Source of the DNA: Lentilactobacillus buchneri
Lineage (GTDB): Bacteria > Bacillota > Bacilli > Lactobacillales > Lactobacillaceae
NCBI RefSeq assembly: GCF_018314255.1
Contig: NZ_CP073066.1
Location: 1,426,001 to 1,490,000 of the forward strand
Direction: 5' to 3'
Length of the DNA stretch: 64,000 nt
Positions within the stretch are counted from its first letter, which is position 1, and every line of letters starts with the position of its first letter. The position numbers and the translations under genes are program-made. Shown here one piece after another: positions 8,605-18,632 of this stretch. Below the pieces are notes generated by a model. It was not told the origin of the DNA and made no database searches. It saw nothing but the letters and a program-made list of their open reading frames with translations.

Positions 8605-9546
8605 TTAGAATCTAAATGCGTTATCAATCGTATTGTATTCCTGATCCGACAGGGCAACGTTCATTGCTTTGGCATTGCTGCGGACTTGCTCTGGCGTTTT
8701 GGCACCGGGGATGACGACGCTGATGTCAGGATTCTTGATGTACCAAGCTAAGACAACCTGGGCAATCGTGGCATCGTGGTTGTCTGCAATTGGTTGGAGG
8801 TTCTTGACTGACTCTGTGATGGCGTGGAAGCGGCTGCCAGAAAAATTGGGGTCGCCGCTTCGAAGGTCATCTTCAGGAAAATTAACCGGACTACCATCGT
8901 ATTTACCAGTTAGCAGACCGGATGCCAGCGGGAAGAATGGCACAAATGAAATCTGTTCTTGCTCCAGATACGGGAACAGCTCTTTTTCGGCATCGCGATG
9001 AACCAGGCTATACTGGTCTTCCACAATATCAACATCGTGATTCTGGTTAGCTTCTTTGAGTTGTTCCAGCGAGAAGTTGGAAACGCCAATCGCTTTGATG
9101 AGTCCTTGCTTTTTCAGCTCGGCTAACTTGCCGATGGCTTCTGCTTTCGGTGTTTGATCATCGGGGAAGTGAATGTAAAAGATGTCGAGGTAATCGGTAT
9201 TCAACCGTTTGAGGCTGTCCTTCACAAATTTCTCAAGATCAGCGGGTCGGTTACTGATGGTGACCTGATCGCCGTTCACAATTTGGGCGCCTTTGGTAGC
9301 CACAACGACTTTTGAGCGGTCATAGTCTTTAAGCACCTTGCCGATTAATTCTTCAGAGCGGCCGAAGCCATAGGCAAATGCGGTATCCAGCATGGTGATG
9401 CCACTATCCAATGCCGCCCGAACGGAATTCATGCCGGCCTGTTCGTCCAAATTAGGAAACAGGTTGTGACCGCCGACAGCGTTGGTTCCAAAGCCTAACG
9501 GGGTGCTGACAACGTCTGATTGACCAATTTTAACTTTTTGGGACAT
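8605..9546 (-). CDS. Aldo/keto reductase
   Basis: 313 residues from MSQKVKIGQ; the ATG follows AAAGGAGG by 8 nt, so the longer upstream reading is rejected. It is a TIM-barrel NADPH-dependent reductase of carbonyl compounds. The catalytic tetrad is visible: Asp and Tyr in LDTAFAYGFGRSEELIG, Lys in VVVATKG and His in IFYIHFPD. The cofactor region VVIPGAKTPEQVRSNAKA is intact. It is divergent from the 9647 gene across about 100 bp. The substrate is not predictable. Confidence 0.88.
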   Translation of the reverse strand: MSQKVKIGQSDVVSTPLGFGTNAVGGHNLFPNLDEQAGMNSVRAALDSGITMLDTAFAYGFGRSEELIGKVLKDYDRSKVVVATKGAQIVNGDQVTISNRPADLEKFVKDSLKRLNTDYLDIFYIHFPDDQTPKAEAIGKLAELKKQGLIKAIGVSNFSLEQLKEANQNHDVDIVEDQYSLVHRDAEKELFPYLEQEQISFVPFFPLASGLLTGKYDGSPVNFPEDDLRSGDPNFSGSRFHAITESVKNLQPIADNHDATIAQVVLAWYIKNPDISVVIPGAKTPEQVRSNAKAMNVALSDQEYNTIDNAFRF

Positions 9547-9646
9547 TTTTACGTCCTCCTTTGATTTTCCATTGTTATTATGGTACACATTAATTATGGT
9601 CCATTATGCACAATTTGAAAAACATTTAGATTAGGAAGCCACCGAT

Positions 9647-10222
9647 TTGAAAAAATTATTAATCATTAATCAAAATAGCCCCGTGGTGCCGCCACTAAAC
9701 GCGTTACTTAAGCAACGCTCCGACATTTCTGTCGAGGTCTATTCGGGTAATTTGGAATCAGCAAGTGACTATGCTCAAGCCTTGCCGAATACCAACCTGC
9801 TTTTCATCGCCGTTGGTCCCAACGACGCCGACCTTTATGTGGAAGCGCTCTTTGAGGCGGTCGATGAGGTTCAGCCGCCAATCAGTGATATTGTGATGCT
9901 CTCATACGCCGGTGTTGATGACGAGTTGAGTGAGTCGGTCACTTATGCTGGCGTGAAAGACCCCCAAGAATTTATAAAACAGCAAAGATATGCCATCAAG
10001 ATTGTCGACGAATCCGAAATTGCGTATTCTATAATTAGAATGGGTCAATTAAAGGACCAGCAGGCCAGCGACTATGAACTGTTTAATGAAGGAACGCCGA
10101 TGCCGGCTAAAACGGTATCTCCAAAAGCGGTTGCTAAGCTGGCTTATGAAATGCTGATCAAGCAAAAATTAATGAATCATTCAATTGGAATTATTGATCA
10201 AACACCGATGGGAGGGCGATAA
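9647..10222 (+). CDS. NAD(P)-binding (atypical SDR/NmrA-like) protein
   Basis: 191 residues with a TTG start, 8 nt after AGGAAG. The layout (KKLLIINQNSPVV, then NTNLLFIAVG, then ISDIVMLSYAGV, then SIIRMGQL) is that of an atypical short-chain dehydrogenase fold, but the usual GxxGxxG loop is replaced, so nucleotide binding and catalysis are uncertain. It is followed directly by a small unknown gene (one-base gap), and the pair ends at a terminator. It might be a redox-sensing or structural relative of NmrA proteins. Confidence 0.6.
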   Translation: MKKLLIINQNSPVVPPLNALLKQRSDISVEVYSGNLESASDYAQALPNTNLLFIAVGPNDADLYVEALFEAVDEVQPPISDIVMLSYAGVDDELSESVTYAGVKDPQEFIKQQRYAIKIVDESEIAYSIIRMGQLKDQQASDYELFNEGTPMPAKTVSPKAVAKLAYEMLIKQKLMNHSIGIIDQTPMGGR

Positions 10223-10223
10223 A

Positions 10224-10577
10224 ATGGCAATTAAACTGGAAGCAGAACAAATTGAACAGCTAAAAAATCAGTTGGAAGAAGCAAATCGCAATTCCCACTT
10301 CGTCATCATTTCTGCGGTCTCGAAGAAAGAACACAGTGGCGTCAATATGGTGACCGACTGGAATAACTTTTTGAATATGAAATCCACAAATGGCGATAAT
10401 TTCGACTTTCACGTCATTCGGGACATTCTGCCGATTACCACCAACCTGGTTTATTGGGCGGTTGCCCAGCAGAATCTCCACGCTGTAACGGCTCAGGGAG
10501 ATCAGGATGATCAGGCAGTCGATGATTTGGAGTTTTATACCAATAAGGTGATGGAAGAAAATAAGGTGCGGGCTTAG
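10224..10577 (+). CDS. Conserved-looking protein of unknown function
   Basis: 117 residues from MAIKLEAEQIEQLKNQ, with GGGAGGG six bases upstream inside the preceding gene. It is soluble and acidic, with an amphipathic N-terminal helix, a strand-like HFVIISAVSKK and a long C-terminal helix. I do not recognise a family. It forms a two-gene operon with the NAD(P)-binding protein before it and is followed by a terminator at 10602. Confidence 0.6.
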   Translation: MAIKLEAEQIEQLKNQLEEANRNSHFVIISAVSKKEHSGVNMVTDWNNFLNMKSTNGDNFDFHVIRDILPITTNLVYWAVAQQNLHAVTAQGDQDDQAVDDLEFYTNKVMEENKVRA

Positions 10578-10601
10578 GTTCTTTGCATCGATACCATTAT
10601 T

Positions 10602-10632
10602 AAAGGAGGCAACCGTGTTGGCTGCCTCCTTT
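10602..10632 (+). terminator. Terminator of the 9647-10577 operon
   Basis: AAAGGAGGCA paired with TGCCTCCTTT; the following T-tract is weak. Confidence 0.65.
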
Positions 10633-10766
10633 GATGTATTTTGGTTTGTGGTGTGTGACTGTTAGTTGGCAAAGGTGTGTTCCGACGGGCCAGATTGTTT
10701 CGCTTTATCTAATAATGAGTCTTGAGGCAAAGAGCGCATCAAAGTTTGGAGCTTTACTCTTATTTA

Positions 10767-10890
10767 GTGGAAATGTGCTACACAAGCCAGCTTCGTCCGC
10801 TTAATTCGATAACCAGTTTCGATGCGAAATACGCATCAAAACTGGTTATCAAATTAATGCTCCGAAGCTAACCGGCTTGTTTCGCACTCT
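10767..10890. repeat. Palindrome family B, copy 1 (124 bp)
   Basis: Nested inverted repeat. Outer arms are GTGGAAA.GTGC, AAGCCAGCTT and CCGCTTAAT on the left, with ATTAATGCTC, AAGCTAACCGGCTT and GCACTCT on the right. A 12-bp stem GATAACCAGTTT/AAACTGGTTATC surrounds a GATGC...GCATC core. It has exactly the length of copy 2 (48222-48345) and shares its outer arms and core. Just upstream (10665-10760) is a decayed relative. The rest of 10633-11290 holds no convincing gene apart from the rexB promoter region. Confidence 0.75.
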
Positions 10891-11290
10891 GTTCTTTATG
10901 TACACCCAGTTTTCACCGGGCGTTATTAGGAGTAGGGCCTATCAGTATTTGAACTTGAAAGATATATTGGGGGTAGATCGTAAATTCTTGCTTCCGATAC
11001 TTAATCGTGGAATGCACTGGTAGGCTCTCTAACAAGATCAATGCAAGCATAAAGCTTTCATTTAGGTCAAATAGATGGATGTAAGATACATCCAACCCTC
11101 ATAATAGACCCTTTTTGTTAATGTTCAATGATAATGTTCCGGAAATTCACAAATCATTTTGATACCCAACCAATCCCTTGCTGGGCGCGCGATTGGCGTT
11201 TCCCTCCACTTAAGAAATCATCGTCAATCTTCATCAAACATGAGGAATATACTATGGTAAAATTAAAGTAATTTTAAAGAGGTGAGAGCA

Positions 11291-14200
11291 GTGACCCTTC
11301 AGTTTGTCTTAGGTCGAGCAGGTGTCGACCATCAATCGAAAATGATCGACATTCTGCGCCAGCAAAAATCAGACAATCCCCACGACCAATTTTTCTACTT
11401 GGTTCCAAACCACATTAAGTTTGAATCAGAAGTCAGTATTTTAAAACAACTTGGCGACGCCAACCAAATGACCACTGCTCAAAGTGATGTTCAGGTGTTA
11501 TCCTTCACCCGATTAGCGTGGTTCTTTTTGCGCAACACACCGGAATATCAAAAGCAGCGGATCAGCAGTGCCGGTATCAATATGCTGCTGTATCAAATTA
11601 TTGTTGATAACGCCGATCGATTGGTGCTCTTTGACCACGAAATTCATAATCCCGGGTTTATTGATCAGATTGCTACCCAAATTGCCGAGATGCAGGCCGG
11701 CAATGTCTTGCCTGAAGATCTTTTGGAAATGCTGCAGCGGCCTGACAGCACGATTACTAATGATCTGCGTGATAAACTCCACGATTTTGCCATTATTTAT
11801 TCCCAGTATGTCAAACGCATTTCTGAGAATTATTTTGACAGCCACACCGTTTTGAACCTGCTGAGCAGCAAACTGCAGGACATTGATTTAAGTGGTTATC
11901 ACTTCTATATTGACGGTTTTTCAAAATTCACCGCCCAGGAATGCGGCTTGGTGCAAACCTTGATCAACCAATCCGCTTCGGTGACGGTGTCATTGACGTT
12001 GGACCGGCCATACCCAACTGAACTGCCGGAACAGCCGAATATTTTCTTTCAGCCGGCTAAATTGTTCCATCAGCTCTATCGATTTGCCGCTGACAACCGG
12101 GTGCCTTATTTAAAGGCCGTCATGGCTGATCAGCCGCGGGTTGATGAAGATATGCAAAAATTAGAGGCCTATTGGATTACGTCCAGCAGTCTGGGAAACC
12201 ACCAACTGCCCGACCAAATTTCCCCAAACTCGGTTCAAATTTATCAAGCTGACAACCTTTACTCCGAACTGGACCAAGTTGCCACGAAGATTCATCAAAT
12301 GGTCGCCACCGGCAAGTACCGATACTCGGATTTTCTTATTTTGACCCGCCATTTGGACGCCTATCAAAATATTTTAGAGCCGGTGTTTACCACCCAGCAG
12401 ATTCCCTATTTCAAGGATATTCAGCAGTCAATGGCTGACCATCCACTGGTGGAACTATTAGCAGCGCTATTTGATATCTACGACCCAAATCGAACCCGCA
12501 ATTATCGCTATGATGACGTGATGCGGTTCTTAAAATCTGAATTAGTCCTACCAATGATTGATGGCAAGCCGATGGCCATTGATGATTATCGTCAAGCAGT
12601 GTCCTTGACCGACAACTTGGTGCTGAAAAACGATTACGCCGACACCCGCTGGACGCAAAAGGCTGATTGGCAGTACGTTTGGCTGCCGGACAGCGACGAA
12701 GAACAGAAGACCACAAAGATCACCGACCAAGATCGGGAAATTTCCCGCAAGATCAATATCATCCGCCATATGGTGCGAGATTTATTGCCCAATTTTTACA
12801 AACAATTTTTCAAAGCTAAAACCAACCAGGAAGCTGCTCAAATTCTCTACCAGTTTCTAGTGGATGCCGGCGTTGTTGACCGGCTCCAGGACTGGCGGGA
12901 TGCGGCAACAGACGAGGGCGATATCAATCGTTCCAACCAAATTGAGCAGGTTTGGCGGACATTTTGTTCCCTGCTGGACGAATGTGTCCAAATTCTGGGG
13001 GACAAACCGTTTGTGCCCGGCGATTTTTGGTCACTCATCTATGCCGGCTTTGAAGGAGCGGACTATTCACAAATTCCGTCCACGCTGGATCAGGTGAGCG
13101 TCTCTGAAAGCGGCATGGTTCAGATGAATGATTATCGAGTCACGTTCATGATCGGCGCTAACGATGACAACATGCCGGATCGGCTAGTCAATGAAAATCT
13201 CTTTGGCGATGACGACATCAACCAACTCCAAAGCAACCTCAGTGACGATCAGTACTTAAATGATCCCGCCGAAGTCCAAATGGCTTTTGAACCGTACTTG
13301 AACTATTTGGCCTTCATGACCGCTTCGGACAAGCTTATCTTCACCTACACCAACAAATTAAACGACGAATCTGCTGTGAAACTTTCACCTTATGTTTCAC
13401 GGATTCAGCATTTCTTTAACCTCAAAATCGTCAACAACCCGGCGATCCCCGATGATGAGCACGACGTGATGCCATACGTGGGCACCAAGAGCGGGACACT
13501 TCACCATTTGATTCAGGTCATTCAAAATAACTTTGATGTTCAGCAGGACTTGAGTGCCGGCTGGGCAGTGATTTTGCAGTACCTGCAGCAGGATCCGGAA
13601 GTCAGCCGGCAGACGTCCAAGCTGCTTAAAAGCATTAATTACACAAATGTTCCGCAGTCATTAGCACCTGAAATCATCACGGATCTATACGGTTCAGAAC
13701 TAAATATTTCGATTTCTCAGCTGGAAACCTTCTATAAGAACCCCTATGAATATTTCCTCAAATATGGGCTAAAACTCCAGGAACGACCGAAGTTTGAGCT
13801 GTCGACGGCATCGACTGGGACCTTTTATCATGACGCCATGGACCGGATTATTAAGCAGATTCATGCCCAAAACATTGATTTGGCCAGCTTATCTGATCAA
13901 GATGTGAGCGACCTCGTCAAAGAAACCGTCGACCGAATCATCAATGATCCCCAAAACTTTGACTACGTTGTGCTGACCAGTTCCAATCGGATGCATTATA
14001 TTTCCATGCAGTTAGCCGCAACCATCCAGCAGATGATCCGAGCCTTGCGTGACCAACAGAAACTGACGCCAATGCGGCCGCAAAATACTGAACTGATTTT
14101 TGGCCAGCCCAATCAAAAGCAGGCCCTCAATGGTCTAAGCTTTGATTTGGCTGATGATCATCAGGTTAAAGTGCGGGGCAGAATTGACCGAATTGATTCG

Positions 14201-14851
14201 ATGACCACCAAGGACAAACGCTACTTCGGAATCGTTGACTACAAGTCCTCTGACCGCAAATTTGATTTCAATGCAGCTTATGACGGAACTTCGATGCAAC
14301 TGTTGACGTATCTGGACGTGTTAAAGCACAATCTGGAACGGCTTAATCCCGATGATAAGGAAGTCGCCTTGGCCGGCGCGTTGTACCTGCACATTTATAA
14401 TGCCGTCTTCAAACCCGAGGACCTTCAAAAGGTGACCTTTGACGATGCCTTGTTAAAGAAGCATCGCTATAACGGCATTTTGGTTGACGAGTCCGGCTTG
14501 ATTGATCATTTGGATGAGGAGCTGGATAGCGGCTACTCACCGATTTATCCAATTAGAAAGACCGCCAAAGGCTACACGGGTAAAAAATCACTGATTAATC
14601 CACTGCAGTTAGATGCGTTTCTCACCCACACTGAGAAACTTATTGTCGATGCGGCAGAAAAGATTTTTGCCGGTGACGTTCGACTGTGGCCGTTTAAGCA
14701 GGGTCAAACCACCGGGATGCAGTTTACCCCGTACAAATCAATCATGAACTTTGACCCAATTTTGCCGGGTAACCAGTATCGGCCGGTTAACAGTGATTCG
14801 ATTGAGGATATTAAGAAAAAATTAGGGGAGGAAAAGTCCGATGGCATTTGA
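11291..14851 (+). CDS. rexB: ATP-dependent helicase/nuclease subunit B
   Basis: 1186 residues from a GTG at 11291, 7 nt after AGAGGTG. With RexA it forms the Chi-dependent double-strand-break repair helicase-nuclease of lactic acid bacteria (AddAB equivalent). The N-terminus has a degenerate nucleotide loop (VLGRAGVDHQSK) and the C-terminal nuclease domain carries GIVDYKSS. The positions where AddB has its four iron-sulfur cysteines hold other residues (YKNPYEYF near 815; TTGMQFTPYKSIMNFD near the end), so the cluster seems to be lost. The last 11 nt overlap rexA, so translation is coupled. Confidence 0.9.
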   Translation: MTLQFVLGRAGVDHQSKMIDILRQQKSDNPHDQFFYLVPNHIKFESEVSILKQLGDANQMTTAQSDVQVLSFTRLAWFFLRNTPEYQKQRISSAGINMLLYQIIVDNADRLVLFDHEIHNPGFIDQIATQIAEMQAGNVLPEDLLEMLQRPDSTITNDLRDKLHDFAIIYSQYVKRISENYFDSHTVLNLLSSKLQDIDLSGYHFYIDGFSKFTAQECGLVQTLINQSASVTVSLTLDRPYPTELPEQPNIFFQPAKLFHQLYRFAADNRVPYLKAVMADQPRVDEDMQKLEAYWITSSSLGNHQLPDQISPNSVQIYQADNLYSELDQVATKIHQMVATGKYRYSDFLILTRHLDAYQNILEPVFTTQQIPYFKDIQQSMADHPLVELLAALFDIYDPNRTRNYRYDDVMRFLKSELVLPMIDGKPMAIDDYRQAVSLTDNLVLKNDYADTRWTQKADWQYVWLPDSDEEQKTTKITDQDREISRKINIIRHMVRDLLPNFYKQFFKAKTNQEAAQILYQFLVDAGVVDRLQDWRDAATDEGDINRSNQIEQVWRTFCSLLDECVQILGDKPFVPGDFWSLIYAGFEGADYSQIPSTLDQVSVSESGMVQMNDYRVTFMIGANDDNMPDRLVNENLFGDDDINQLQSNLSDDQYLNDPAEVQMAFEPYLNYLAFMTASDKLIFTYTNKLNDESAVKLSPYVSRIQHFFNLKIVNNPAIPDDEHDVMPYVGTKSGTLHHLIQVIQNNFDVQQDLSAGWAVILQYLQQDPEVSRQTSKLLKSINYTNVPQSLAPEIITDLYGSELNISISQLETFYKNPYEYFLKYGLKLQERPKFELSTASTGTFYHDAMDRIIKQIHAQNIDLASLSDQDVSDLVKETVDRIINDPQNFDYVVLTSSNRMHYISMQLAATIQQMIRALRDQQKLTPMRPQNTELIFGQPNQKQALNGLSFDLADDHQVKVRGRIDRIDSMTTKDKRYFGIVDYKSSDRKFDFNAAYDGTSMQLLTYLDVLKHNLERLNPDDKEVALAGALYLHIYNAVFKPEDLQKVTFDDALLKKHRYNGILVDESGLIDHLDEELDSGYSPIYPIRKTAKGYTGKKSLINPLQLDAFLTHTEKLIVDAAEKIFAGDVRLWPFKQGQTTGMQFTPYKSIMNFDPILPGNQYRPVNSDSIEDIKKKLGEEKSDGI

Positions 14852-17800
14852 ATACACGCCTGATCAACTAAAGGCAATTAAAGACCGCCCGGCAGGCAAT
14901 GTCCTGGTTTCCGCCTCTGCGGGATCCGGGAAGACCCGGGTGTTGGTCGATCGAATTATTGACATGGTCAAAAATCAGCACGTCGACATCGACCAACTCC
15001 TGGTGGTGACGTTTACCAACGCCGCTGCCAAAGAAATGCGCCAACGACTACAGGCAGCCCTCCGAGAAGAATTTAATCAGGCAGCTGAAGCCGAAAAGGG
15101 CCGGCTGCTCACCCAAATCCAAAAAGTCGCGGTGGCCGACATTACGACGATGGACGCTTATTGTCAGAAATTAGTCGGCAGATACTACTATCTCTTGGGA
15201 ATCGATCCCAACTTCCGCATTTTGGCCGACGATACTGAAAAACAGCTGCTAAAAGATCAAGTTTGGGGAGCGGTTCGAGAAGACCTATATGGCAACGATG
15301 AAGATGGCTCATTTGCCCGATTGACGGAGAACTTTTCCAACGACCGCAGTGACGACGGCTTAGCCGACCTGATTTACCGATTGGACGAGTTCGCAAATGT
15401 TACCGACGATCCGGATGGTTGGCTGAATGCGGTCACCGATTTTTATGATCTTGGCGGCAAACCATTGTATGACAGTGATTTCTATCAACAAAACGTTGCC
15501 CCAAAGATTGCTGAAGCATTCACCAAACTTAAAATCAATCATCAGTACATGATTAAATTGGCCCAAAGCGGTGCCTTGGATAAGGACGAAAAAGCTTTCA
15601 CTGACCAGCTGGCAGCCATTGAAGCCCTTCAAAAAGCGGTTTCAAATTGCACATCATTTGACGATGTCCGCAAGTCACTGACTGGTTTTGAATTTGCCGA
15701 TTTGCCAAGGCTAACCAAACCGCAGGGTGAACAAAAACAGTTTCATGGCCAAATTCGCGCAATTAATCAACAAACCAAAAAAGACTTCAATGCCTTTTGC
15801 AATAAATATTTCGGTATGGACGAACAGGCCAACGTTGACCTGATGGCAGCCGCCAAGCAACGGGTGGCCAAACTGATTTCAGCGGTCAAAGCCTTTCGAA
15901 CCGCTTACGAGGCAACCAAGCATCAGCGCCATTTGATGGAATTCATCGATATTGAGCAGGCTGCTTACCGGATTTTGAACGACGACAGCCCGCAGGCCCG
16001 CCAAGTTCAAGCAAAGCTCCGGGATCAGTATTATGAAATTATGACCGACGAATATCAGGATAATAACCGGCTTCAGGACGCCATTTTGAATAAACTGGCC
16101 AAAGAAGGCGGCGGAAACCGATTCATGGTGGGGGATTCCAAACAGTCGATTTATCGCTTCCGGCTGGCCGATCCCCAGATGTTCATTAATAAGCAGCGGA
16201 CCTATTCGCTGGCTGATAATGACGATGAATTAATCACCTTGGCCGATAACTTCCGGTCAACTGAGAACGTCGATAATTTCATTAACTTAATCTTTGAGCA
16301 GATCATGGACCGCCAAGTTGGCGAAATTGATTATTCAGATGCCAAGCTGCAGTTTGGCGCCAAGTATTATCCAAAAGACGTAAACGCTGACGTTTCGGTG
16401 CTGCTGTACAGCCCTAAAAAGCCGCTGTCAGAAGGTGAGAACCTTCCTGCCGAGCAAGTTATGGATGCTGACGTTGGGCAGGTTGAAATCATTGCCCAAA
16501 AGATTCGCCAGATGGTCGATGATAAGGAATGGATTGCGGATGGCGATGGCGATCGACCGGTTGACTACGGTGACTTTGCTGTCATTTCGCCAACTCGGGG
16601 CAGCCAGATTACCATGTCTTCAATTTTCAAAGATTATGGCATTCCGGCCGAAATTACCGGTGCCAAGAGTTATCTGAAAACCACGGAAATTCAGGTGATG
16701 CTATCCCTGCTGTCGATTATCGACAATCCTTACCAAGATATCCCCTTGGTAGCCGTGCTGCGGTCGCCGATCGTCGGTTTGGATGAAAATCAGCTGGCCT
16801 ATTTGCGGATTAATCAAAAGACGGGGAATTATTATGAGTCGGTATTGAAATTTTACCGGGACTATCCCAACGCTGAACCCAACAAATATGCTCAGGCAAT
16901 CTATCCGTTAATCGACACCTTGTTCAAGCAGCTGGATCATTTTAAAAACGTTGCCAAACAAGACGGCTTGGTTGCCCTGATTTGGGAAATTTATAATCAA
17001 ACCGGCTATTTGGATTATGTTGGCGGGATGCCCGGGGGCTATCAGCGCCAGACGAACCTGCATGCTTTGTATGAGCGGGCCTTTGATTACGAGAAGAATG
17101 GGTTTAAGGGTTTGTTCAGATTTGTCCTGTTTATCGAGCGAATGCAGGCCAGGGATGACGACTTAGCCACAGCGGTGCCGAACACTTCCGACAACATGGT
17201 TCACGTGATGACGATTCACGGCAGTAAGGGCCTCCAGTTCCCGATTGTCTTTTTGAATGATATTGGTAAACAATTCAACCAGCAGGACACCATGGGACGT
17301 GCCGTGTTGAATGATCATCTGGGAATTGGCATTTCTTATTTGGATACCAAAACCCGGGAGATTCAAGAACCTTTGCAACGCCAGGCCGTCTTGGATGTGA
17401 CCAAAAATGCCGGTTTGTCTGAAGAAATGCGGAAGTTATACGTTGCCTTAACCCGGGCCGAGCAGCGGCTGTTCTTGGTCGGTAAAGTCGACCCAGGAAA
17501 AGGCGGGTCTCGCAAACCAACGTTAGATTTGCAGTCGATCGTTGAAAGCTGGCAGTCACAGACTGAAGAATCGGCCATCTTATTGCCAATGGCGGAGCGC
17601 AACAGCGCCAAAAGCTATTTGGACTGGATTGGTCCGGCAATTTCCCGTCATCCGGATGTGGTTAAAGACTATGGCGACAGCCGAATTGTCAACCTGCTCG
17701 CCGATGACCCCAGCCGGTTGAGCCTGGAATTTTATGACAATGCCAAGGTGGCTGAAGGAAAGAAGCGGGCTGGCCGTGTAGCGGTTGATCCTCGTAGTTG

Positions 17801-18599
17801 GCTCGATCAGCAGCAGCCGGTCGAATCCGATTCAGCCGTTGATCGCCGACAAATTAAGGCCATCATGAATTTCCGTTACCCACACCAGGCAGCAACTCGC
17901 ACGACAGCCTACCAATCCGTTTCCGAAATTAAGCGGCTGTTCGATGATCCCGATAACGTCCAGCTGGGCAATTATTCGCTGATTGACAGCGATCAGCTGA
18001 TCAAACCCGGCCGTTATACGCAGCCCAGTCTGGCTACGCCAAAATTTATTTCAGAAAATGGAACTCATAAACCCGCACCTACTGAGGTTGGAACGGCGAC
18101 CCACTTGGTACTGCAGCAGATTGATTTACACCAACAGCCGACAAAGGCCACTATCGTTGAGTTGATCGCCAACCTGGTAAAGGAAGGCATTTTAGAAGAG
18201 AATGTTGCCGGAGAAATTAACGTCGACGGGATTCTGAGATTTTATGCGTCATCTCTGGGCGCGGTTGTTTTGGCTAACCCAGAGACAACTTACCGCGAAG
18301 TCCCGTTTTCACTATTAATGAAGGCTAAAAACGCTTTCAAGGATTTTGACCAAGATGATGATCAACCGATCTTGATTCACGGAATTATTGACGGCTATGT
18401 GGAGTCGGAGGCGGGCGTCGTGTTGTTCGATTATAAGACTGACCGACTGACCCCGAAGACCACTGTTGATACGGTTCATGAACGTTATGACGGCCAGATC
18501 CGCCTGTACGCGACTGCTTTGGATCAAATTCTCGGCAGGCCGGTTACAAAGAAATATCTGTATCTGTTATCATCAGATCAATTGGTTCCTGTTCAGTAG
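14841..18599 (+). CDS. rexA: ATP-dependent helicase/nuclease subunit A
   Basis: 1252 residues, typical of AddA/RexA. It is an SF1A 3'-5' helicase fused to a RecB-type nuclease. Visible: Walker A SASAGSGKTRVL near residue 27, Walker B region TDEYQDNN, motif III GDSKQSIYRFR, NFRS, MTIHGSKGLQFPIVF, YVALTRAEQRLFLVG, and the nuclease motif VLFDYKTDR near residue 1195. The ATG lies inside the end of rexB behind AGGGGAGGAAAA. Both subunits should act together on DNA ends. Confidence 0.95.
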   Translation: MAFEYTPDQLKAIKDRPAGNVLVSASAGSGKTRVLVDRIIDMVKNQHVDIDQLLVVTFTNAAAKEMRQRLQAALREEFNQAAEAEKGRLLTQIQKVAVADITTMDAYCQKLVGRYYYLLGIDPNFRILADDTEKQLLKDQVWGAVREDLYGNDEDGSFARLTENFSNDRSDDGLADLIYRLDEFANVTDDPDGWLNAVTDFYDLGGKPLYDSDFYQQNVAPKIAEAFTKLKINHQYMIKLAQSGALDKDEKAFTDQLAAIEALQKAVSNCTSFDDVRKSLTGFEFADLPRLTKPQGEQKQFHGQIRAINQQTKKDFNAFCNKYFGMDEQANVDLMAAAKQRVAKLISAVKAFRTAYEATKHQRHLMEFIDIEQAAYRILNDDSPQARQVQAKLRDQYYEIMTDEYQDNNRLQDAILNKLAKEGGGNRFMVGDSKQSIYRFRLADPQMFINKQRTYSLADNDDELITLADNFRSTENVDNFINLIFEQIMDRQVGEIDYSDAKLQFGAKYYPKDVNADVSVLLYSPKKPLSEGENLPAEQVMDADVGQVEIIAQKIRQMVDDKEWIADGDGDRPVDYGDFAVISPTRGSQITMSSIFKDYGIPAEITGAKSYLKTTEIQVMLSLLSIIDNPYQDIPLVAVLRSPIVGLDENQLAYLRINQKTGNYYESVLKFYRDYPNAEPNKYAQAIYPLIDTLFKQLDHFKNVAKQDGLVALIWEIYNQTGYLDYVGGMPGGYQRQTNLHALYERAFDYEKNGFKGLFRFVLFIERMQARDDDLATAVPNTSDNMVHVMTIHGSKGLQFPIVFLNDIGKQFNQQDTMGRAVLNDHLGIGISYLDTKTREIQEPLQRQAVLDVTKNAGLSEEMRKLYVALTRAEQRLFLVGKVDPGKGGSRKPTLDLQSIVESWQSQTEESAILLPMAERNSAKSYLDWIGPAISRHPDVVKDYGDSRIVNLLADDPSRLSLEFYDNAKVAEGKKRAGRVAVDPRSWLDQQQPVESDSAVDRRQIKAIMNFRYPHQAATRTTAYQSVSEIKRLFDDPDNVQLGNYSLIDSDQLIKPGRYTQPSLATPKFISENGTHKPAPTEVGTATHLVLQQIDLHQQPTKATIVELIANLVKEGILEENVAGEINVDGILRFYASSLGAVVLANPETTYREVPFSLLMKAKNAFKDFDQDDDQPILIHGIIDGYVESEAGVVLFDYKTDRLTPKTTVDTVHERYDGQIRLYATALDQILGRPVTKKYLYLLSSDQLVPVQ

Positions 18600-18632
18600 C
18601 ACCACCACTTTGGAGAGATAGGAGATTTTTTA

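Noticed and set aside
10913..11095. Possible 60-residue minus-strand gene
   Set aside because: No ribosome site, odd composition and no family features; it lies in an intergenic area with palindromes.
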